A program made the translations under genes and the position numbers. The notes under the pieces are model-generated. The model was not told the origin of the DNA. It ran no database searches and saw nothing but the letters and a program-made list of their open reading frames with translations. Source: Kordiimonadales bacterium IMCC3096 (GTDB lineage Bacteria > Pseudomonadota > Alphaproteobacteria > Minwuiales > Minwuiaceae). From it: DNA of 64,000 nucleotides. Position 1 is the first letter of the stretch, and every line of letters starts with the position of its first letter. The DNA lies in assembly GCA_016865035.1 (NCBI GenBank), contig CP018227.1:3625501-3689500 (forward strand), read 5' to 3'. Shown here in pieces: positions 59,298 to 64,000 of this stretch.

Positions 59298-60124
59298 CGG
59301 GCCCGGACCACAGGCTGAGCCTGACACGGCAAGCCCGGCTTCTCGGGATCAGCCGGGGCAGCCTGTATTACGCGCCGCGCCCGACCAGTGCGGCGGACCT
59401 CAAGCTTATGCGCAGAATTGACGAGTTGCACATGGACTACCCGTTCGCGGGCAGCCGTATGATGAAAGGGTTGCTGCGGCAGGAAGGCTTCACGGCCGGG
59501 CGGCTGCACGTGGCAACCTGCATGAAAACGATGGGCATTGAGGCGCTCTATCGCAGACCGAACACCAGCAAGCCTGCGCCCGGTCACAGGATCTATCCCT
59601 ACCTGCTGCGCAAGCTGGCCGTGACGCAGCCCAATCAGGTCTGGGCCATGGATATTACCTACATTCCCATGGCCCGAGGGTTCGTCTATCTGGTCGCCGT
59701 TCTGGACTGGTTCAGCCGCAAGGTTCTGGCCTGGCGGCTGTCGGTGACGCTGGAAACAGCGCCGTGTCTGGAGGCCTTGAATGATGCCCTGCGCAGATAT
59801 GGCAAGCCGGAGATCATGAACTCGGACCAAGGATCACAGTTCACGTCCATTGACTTCATCAAGGCGCTGAAGGACGCCGACATCCAGATCAGCATGGATG
59901 GCAAGGGCGCTTGGCGCGATAACGTGTTTGTCGAACGGCTCTGGCGCAGCGTCAAATACGAGGAGGTCTATCTGCACGCCTATGAAAGCGTGTCAGCCGC
60001 CCGACAGGGCATCGACCGATACCTGGCCTTCTACAACACAAGGAGACCGCATTCATCGCTGGAAGGGCAAACGCCCGATCAGGCATATCACATCAAGTTG
60101 CAACCAATCCCGGTGGCGGCATAA
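59294..60124 (+). CDS. IS3-family transposase OrfB (copy 2)
   Basis: 276 residues, identical to copy 1 OrfB with an intact DDE core. The lack of differences between copies indicates recent transposition. Confidence 0.95.
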   Translation: MTGPDHRLSLTRQARLLGISRGSLYYAPRPTSAADLKLMRRIDELHMDYPFAGSRMMKGLLRQEGFTAGRLHVATCMKTMGIEALYRRPNTSKPAPGHRIYPYLLRKLAVTQPNQVWAMDITYIPMARGFVYLVAVLDWFSRKVLAWRLSVTLETAPCLEALNDALRRYGKPEIMNSDQGSQFTSIDFIKALKDADIQISMDGKGAWRDNVFVERLWRSVKYEEVYLHAYESVSAARQGIDRYLAFYNTRRPHSSLEGQTPDQAYHIKLQPIPVAA

Positions 60125-60342
60125 CCAAGCGGAAAATCCACCTAAGAAACGGCTCGAAACTGTTCAAACGAACCGAACCACCTCTCCAAGCGCCCATGGT
60201 AGGATCGAGAAATAGCGGGCACGCTGTGAGATGGTCGTGATTCCATTGACTAGGCCCAGTTCCACTGCCTGATCAATTCCCCGCACCCCCAGAATGTCCA
60301 GGCCTTGGGTCGTGTCGAGAAGATCGTCCCCCCAGGTAATGA

Positions 60343-60627
60343 TCATTTTAGCCGCTCCCCACGTCCCCAAAGCCGTGGCATCGTGAATTCCCCTGACCAG
60401 ATGCCGCGCCTCTCGGCTCGGGCTTGCTCTTCCACTGCGATGTAGTCCTTGGAATAGCGGCGATAGGCAACCGCGTGGCCCTGCAACACCATCCAGGCGT
60501 TCAGGTCTTCCTCACCATCTCGGCAAACGGCAACGATCCGTTTGTAGCGATCAATATCCCTCTGTTCGCACGTGACGGGACGTGTTTCGATTTTGTCGGC
60601 TAGAGCCAGGGATGCCTGCTGTCCGCA
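60343..60627 (-). pseudogene. Thermonuclease (SNase)-like gene, 5'-truncated
   Basis: The surviving 94 codons read CGQQASLALADKI, VTCEQRDIDRYKRIVAVC, LNAWMVLQGHAVAYRRYSKD and AERRGIWSGEF, the C-terminal two thirds of staphylococcal-nuclease-like secreted nucleases. The N-terminal strands with the metal-binding DGD/R motif are missing and the frame runs into IS3 debris (60640-60809). The stop overlaps the start of the unknown defence-like gene (ATGA), evidence of a former operon. Confidence 0.8.
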
Positions 60628-60722
60628 TCGATGAATAGCCCCTGGATTCGTAGATGCCTTCTGTCCTGATTTTGAGGCGAGGAGTGGACCTGTCGCGGCT
60701 CTGTGCCGCTCCAAGTGCTCGT

Positions 60723-60809
60723 TTAAGCGGCTTTTCGTTCGAATGCGACCGGGCTTTTCCAGCCGAGTGCTGAGTGTCGGCGACGCGTCATCACTGAAAT
60801 CGAACATGC
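60723..60809 (-). pseudogene. IS3-family OrfB C-terminal remnant
   Basis: The minus strand encodes MTRRRHSALGWKSPVAFERK followed by AA and stop, the usual C-terminus of an IS3-family OrfB. Only about 28 codons persist. It abuts the WYL gene stop (60823) and explains the missing 5' end of the thermonuclease gene. Confidence 0.8.
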
Positions 60810-60822
60810 CTTGCTGCCCGCT

Positions 60823-61824
60823 TTAGGTTTCCGCTGGCGGCGGTGCGCCGCCGGCCTCGAGACAACGCCGATAAAGTTCTCGAAGCTCAGCGGGCTCGAC
60901 AACTTCAACCGTTTCTCCCCAGGTAAACAGATGCCAGCACATCTCAAGGAGGCCACCCGCTCTAAACGATACCTGCACCGCACCGTCAGGAAGCTCCTCA
61001 ACAACCTGACTGGGGTGGAAGAGGAACTGCCGCGCATCTCTCGCTCCCCGGCCATGGAAGCGCCAGACAACCTGCTGCGCCGGCTCCTGGAAAATCCCGA
61101 AAGACTGATCGGCAAAACCCTGCAGCGAAATGCCTGGATCGCGCTCGAATGAACGGTCGCTCCTTTCTGCGTCTTCGATCTCAGGCAGGCTGTACATCCT
61201 GATGTACGGCCCGTTCTGGCTTCCCGGTCTGTGAGCGAGAAGGTAGTGGCGGCTGCCAAGCAAAATTCCGTACGGCTCGACCTCGATGTCCGCTACGTCG
61301 GGCCGACCGCGATAACGGTAGCGCAGGCGCACCAATCGACAGGCCTTTATTGCTTCACGCAGTTCGTGGACCAGGGCTGCGTTGCGATGAGGTCTGGGAC
61401 CAGGTCGGATAGCAATACCTTCGGCTTCCACCAGCGCCTCGATATCAGGCTCGAGCCGTCGACCTAGCCCGGGGCTCAGGATCGAGCGCAACTTGATCGC
61501 GAGACTGCCAAGATCTGTCGCGGTTTCGCTGAAACCGTTCTCGGAAAGAAGGCGCCGGGCGCTTTCCAGGGCAGCCAGTTCATTGGCCGTGAACCCGACC
61601 AGCCGATCAATGGTCGCTGGCGGCAGTCGCCAATAGCGACGCCGATCTGTGCCAAGCGTGGCGACGGCCTCGGGGAAGATCGCCACCACTGCATCGCGAA
61701 GCCTGTGCGCCGTACGTTCGGTGACCTCGAACATCTCCATGATATCGGCAAGGCACAAGCCGGAAGCCGAGGCCCGCATGGCTAGGGCGAGGCGCATGAC
61801 CTGTTGAGCCGTTTCGTATCGCAT
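60823..61824 (-). CDS. WYL-domain transcriptional regulator (copy 2)
   Basis: 333 residues. N-terminal helix-turn-helix (LADIMEMFEVTERTAHRLRD), WYL domain (VRLRYRYRGRPDVADIEVEP, GILLGSRHYLLAHRPG, YIRMYSLPEIEDAE) and a WCX extension (FRAGGLLEMCWHLFTWGE). Clearly related to the copy at 44498, including the GPYRMLF/ NGPYIRMYS and EMAWHLYCWGN/EMCWHLFTWGE blocks. Divergent from the YhaO/YhaN pair with 318 bp between, so it is the likely regulator of that pair. Confidence 0.92.
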   Translation of the reverse strand: MRYETAQQVMRLALAMRASASGLCLADIMEMFEVTERTAHRLRDAVVAIFPEAVATLGTDRRRYWRLPPATIDRLVGFTANELAALESARRLLSENGFSETATDLGSLAIKLRSILSPGLGRRLEPDIEALVEAEGIAIRPGPRPHRNAALVHELREAIKACRLVRLRYRYRGRPDVADIEVEPYGILLGSRHYLLAHRPGSQNGPYIRMYSLPEIEDAERSDRSFERDPGISLQGFADQSFGIFQEPAQQVVWRFHGRGARDARQFLFHPSQVVEELPDGAVQVSFRAGGLLEMCWHLFTWGETVEVVEPAELRELYRRCLEAGGAPPPAET

Positions 61825-61937
61825 CTCAGAAGCCTGACGACCGAGTTATCCATACGCAACCGTGGAGTCGGCATGCCTGACCGATATTGTCAGGTCCATG
61901 CGATATCATTGCGTCCAATCGGCTCGTGGAGGAAGTA

Positions 61938-62039
61938 TTGGATATCGTCCTGGGACTGCTTCTCGCTCTTGTTATCTTGCTGCTATGCGTTGGCTTCGGT
62001 TGCGCAGTCGCAGACTTTGTTCGACGCTTGCTTGAATGA
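61938..62039 (+). CDS. Possible 33-residue single-pass membrane peptide
   Basis: A TTG at 61938 is preceded by GGAGGA (61928-61933) at good spacing and opens a 34-codon frame: MDIVLGLLLALVILLLCVGF, then GCAVADFVRRLLE. The first 24 residues form one hydrophobic helix; the tail is basic and would be cytoplasmic. It lies in the divergent region between WYL and YhaO genes, co-directional with YhaO. Chance is not excluded since the start is TTG and no homologue is known to me. Could be a small membrane toxin-like or anchor peptide. Confidence 0.4.
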   Translation: MDIVLGLLLALVILLLCVGFGCAVADFVRRLLE

Positions 62040-62142
62040 TCCACTTCCTGATCGCCGGTTCTGGAGAGCGCATCAATTTGAAGGCGCAACGCAGCATGCA
62101 GCAAGTCGATCTCGATACATGCAAGCCTTTGGAGGGCGTTCT

Positions 62143-63414
62143 GTGACTTCATTTCGTTTCTTTCATGCGGCCGACATCCACCTTGACAGCCCCCTGCGGG
62201 GACTCGCGGGCCAGGAAGGTAACGCCGTCGCGCGTGTGCGCACCGCAACCCGCGAGGCGCTTGATACGCTGGTCCGACTGGCCATCGAGGAAATGGTCGA
62301 TTTTCTTGTCATTGCCGGCGACCTGTATGACGGCGACTGGCGGGATTACAAGACCGGGCTGTTCTTCGCCGCGCAGATGGGGCGGCTCAACAAGGAAGGG
62401 ATCCCGGTCTACCTGCTCCATGGCAACCACGATGCCGAAAGCCAGATTACTCGGCGACTCGACCTGCCCGATAATGTGCATGTCTTCGGCTCACGCAAGC
62501 CTGAGACATTCGCACTCGATGAGATGAACGTCGCGCTGCACGGGCAGAGCTTCCGTCAGCGCGACGTTACGGACAATCTTGTGCCCGACTACCCGGCACC
62601 CGTTCCTGGCGCCTTCAATATCGGCGTGCTGCACACGGGCCTCGGCGGTATGGGGGGGCACGAGAACTACGCCCCGTGCGCTATCGAAGACCTGACCAAC
62701 AAGGGATACGACTATTGGGCGCTGGGGCACGTCCATCAGGCAGGCGTGCTGTATGAAAAGCCTCGGATCGTCTTCCCGGGAAATCTTCAGGGACGGCATG
62801 TCCGCGAAACCGGCGCCAAGGGGGCAAGTCTCGTCACCGTTGAAGATGGTGACATCGTCGAACTGACGACGGTCCCCTGTGATGTTGTGCGCTGGGCAGT
62901 GCTGGCGATCTCCCTGGATGATGCGGAGAATGTCGGCGATGTGATCGAGCGCATTCATGACGCCGTGGAAGCCGCCGTGAATGAGGCCGACGGGCGGCTT
63001 CTGGCGTGTCGTATCGTCCTCGAAGGTCGTACGGCTGCTCACGATCAGCTTGTTGCTTCCGAGGACCGCATGCTGGCCGAAGCCCGCGCCGGTGCTCTTG
63101 GCCTTGGCGATGAAGTTGCCTGGGTAGAGAAGGTGGTAATCGACACGGTTCCCGACGTCGATGCTCGGACTCTGGCTGAGCGCGAAGACGCCATTGGCGA
63201 ACTACAACGGCTGTTGCAGGAAGCCACGGGGGACTCGGACCTGCTGGCGCAGATCGAGGACGATATCGGCAAGCTAGTGCGTCAGTTGCCCCACGATATG
63301 CGCGGTGACATCGACGACAGCGCGCTGAAGGCCGCTGTTGAAGGCGAGTTTGCAGCGCTGATCGGCGAGGTTTCGCCCTATCTGTCCGCTCGGCTCACGG
63401 CACAGGGGGATTGA
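62143..63414 (+). CDS. YhaO/SbcD-like DNA repair exonuclease (metallophosphoesterase)
   Basis: 423 residues. Calcineurin-like motifs are complete: HAADIHLDSP, VIAGDLYDGDW, LLHGNHDAES, VLHTG and ALGHVHQ. A C-terminal capping/dimerisation region (about 260-423) follows, as in SbcD/YhaO. Start is GTG 62143, preceded by GGAGGG at six bases; the longer frame covers intergenic DNA. Ends 2 bp before the ATPase gene. With that ATPase it should form an Mre11-Rad50-like complex that processes DNA ends. Confidence 0.92.
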   Translation: MTSFRFFHAADIHLDSPLRGLAGQEGNAVARVRTATREALDTLVRLAIEEMVDFLVIAGDLYDGDWRDYKTGLFFAAQMGRLNKEGIPVYLLHGNHDAESQITRRLDLPDNVHVFGSRKPETFALDEMNVALHGQSFRQRDVTDNLVPDYPAPVPGAFNIGVLHTGLGGMGGHENYAPCAIEDLTNKGYDYWALGHVHQAGVLYEKPRIVFPGNLQGRHVRETGAKGASLVTVEDGDIVELTTVPCDVVRWAVLAISLDDAENVGDVIERIHDAVEAAVNEADGRLLACRIVLEGRTAAHDQLVASEDRMLAEARAGALGLGDEVAWVEKVVIDTVPDVDARTLAEREDAIGELQRLLQEATGDSDLLAQIEDDIGKLVRQLPHDMRGDIDDSALKAAVEGEFAALIGEVSPYLSARLTAQGD

Positions 63415-63416
63415 GC

Positions 63417-64000
63417 ATGCGAATACGACGCCTCGACCTTCTGCGCTATGGCCACTTTACTGACAGGTCACTTGAGTTGCCTGTCGGCAAGTCGGACTTC
63501 CACATCATCTTCGGCCCGAATGAGGCCGGTAAGTCCACAGCGTTGTCCGCCATCGAGGATCTTCTGTTCGGCATCCACGGGCAGACGATGTACGGGTTTC
63601 TGCATGACTACGGCAGCATGCGGATCGGTGCCGTTCTGGAGAACGGCACCGATGTGCTGGAGGTGCTGCGGAGAAAGGGCAACAAGGACACGCTGCTGGG
63701 GGCAGAAGGCTCGCCGCTGCCCGGCGGGGAGGCGGAACTTCGCCCCTACCTTGCTGGTGCGGACCGAACGTTTCTTGAACGCATGTTCAGCCTTGACCAC
63801 ACGCGCCTTGAAGCCGGCGGCCGGGAAATACTGGAGGCCAAGGACAACGTCGGTCAGATGCTGTTCTCCGCCGGTGCTGGTATCGGAGGTCTGCGGGAAC
63901 GGTTGACCCAGCTTTCCGCCGAGGCGGATGGCTTGTGGAGTCCAGGGCGGAAAGCCAAGCATCGCAAGTTCTTCATCGCGAAAGACAAGCTGGACGCCGC
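63417..64000 (+). CDS. YhaN-like AAA ATPase (SbcC/Rad50-type), N-terminal part
   Basis: 194 codons are visible; the gene leaves the window. The opening MRIRRLDLLRYGHFTDRSLE and Walker A FGPNEAGKSTALSAIEDLLF are the YhaN/Rad50-like ATP-binding lobe; further on, DRTFLERMFSLDHTRLEAGG and LFSAGAGIGGLRERL lead into the coiled-coil. Coupled to the YhaO-like gene with a 2-bp gap. The remainder, including the coiled coil and Walker B, lies beyond 64000. Confidence 0.92.
   Translation, partial: MRIRRLDLLRYGHFTDRSLELPVGKSDFHIIFGPNEAGKSTALSAIEDLLFGIHGQTMYGFLHDYGSMRIGAVLENGTDVLEVLRRKGNKDTLLGAEGSPLPGGEAELRPYLAGADRTFLERMFSLDHTRLEAGGREILEAKDNVGQMLFSAGAGIGGLRERLTQLSAEADGLWSPGRKAKHRKFFIAKDKLDA

Larger units (their letters stand above)
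58900..60185 (+). mobile_element. IS3-family insertion sequence, copy 2 (1286 bp)
   Basis: Same element as 42691-43976 in inverted orientation, with ends AGAGGTGG. A 3-bp target duplication CCA occurs at 58897-58899 and 60186-60188, and the disrupted gene reads through in frame when the element is removed, so this is a plain insertion. Confidence 0.95.
57741..60346 (-). pseudogene. Unknown defence-like gene, split by IS3 and truncated at its 3' end
   Basis: Two segments, 60346-60186 and 58896-57741, join in frame once IS3 copy 2 and its CCA target duplication are removed (…ILPWALGEYFTEHAS…). About 438 codons survive; the C-terminus is cut at 57740 by the second IS3 element, whose own end supplies the stop. 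Not confidently recognised. The N-terminal stretch ITTISQRARYFSILPWAL recalls the RARYF-x-PW motif of DUF6361-type proteins from defence loci; the remainder is helical without visible catalytic motifs. Its ATG at 60346 overlaps the stop of the thermonuclease remnant by 4 bp, so both once belonged to one operon. Confidence 0.7.

Noticed and set aside
60723-61259. A 178-codon minus-strand frame overlapping the WYL copy 2 gene.
   Set aside because: Most is shadow of the WYL gene; only its last 28 codons are meaningful, as an IS3 OrfB remnant.

Overview
The window is high-GC, densely packed DNA with long translationally coupled runs (ATGA and TGATG junctions throughout). Several gene families here are common in Alphaproteobacteria: TAXI-type TRAP transporters, Cox/Xdh-type molybdenum hydroxylases, a DUF3489-DUF2924-serine recombinase cassette and IS6 transposases. 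I infer an alphaproteobacterium, possibly of Rhodospirillales type. No rRNA or tRNA gene was seen, so the assignment rests on gene content alone.

Positions 1-33.7 kb form a catabolic supercluster. A leftward nine-gene run (11.0 to 0.26 kb) encodes a TAXI receptor and fused TRAP permease, Rieske ring-hydroxylating oxygenase alpha and beta subunits, a three-subunit molybdenum hydroxylase, a racemase/decarboxylase-superfamily enzyme and a hydantoinase. A divergent LysR regulator with a clear dyad operator follows. A rightward block (12.45-27.04 kb) encodes three 2-oxoglutarate/Fe(II) oxygenase-type proteins, an orphan molybdenum hydroxylase large subunit, MmgE/PrpD, a PuuE-like (allantoinase-type) deacetylase, a D-2-hydroxyacid dehydrogenase, a spermidine/putrescine-type ABC importer with two tandem binding proteins, and a class II aldolase. 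An amidase with a small coupled upstream gene, a second Rieske oxygenase coupled to a cupin, and a DMFase-like large subunit coupled to a thioesterase complete it. Together these suggest uptake, hydroxylation, ring opening and amide hydrolysis of one or more N-heterocyclic or cyclic-ureide compounds. The substrate is not known.

Positions 33.9-41.6 kb hold an ACAD / DUF6285 / APH-type kinase triad that matches the LvaC-LvaB-LvaA arrangement for 4-hydroxyacyl-CoA catabolism, then a DsbA/FrnE-like oxidoreductase, an EamA exporter, an MFS transporter and a DUF1326-DUF2182 pair. Decayed IS6 ends lie between these genes.

Positions 41.7-64 kb are a mosaic of mobile and defence-like genes. There are two identical-length (1286 bp) IS3 copies in inverted orientation, a different IS3 element, two IS6 copies and many solo IS ends. 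A serine recombinase cassette stands beside one of two near-identical 63-bp repeats bounding about 10.4 kb. Between or beside these lie a GIY-YIG protein, an HNH-WYL fusion, two WYL regulators each next to a calcineurin-like (SbcD/YhaO-type) nuclease gene, a YhaN-like ATPase, a truncated thermonuclease and an IS-interrupted gene of unknown function. One nuclease copy is destroyed by IS3. The YhaO/YhaN pair at the right edge is intact as far as the window shows. Metabolic genes (acetamidase/formamidase, NIPSNAP, an old-yellow-enzyme flavoprotein, a TauD fragment) are interspersed at 52.3-56.4 kb.
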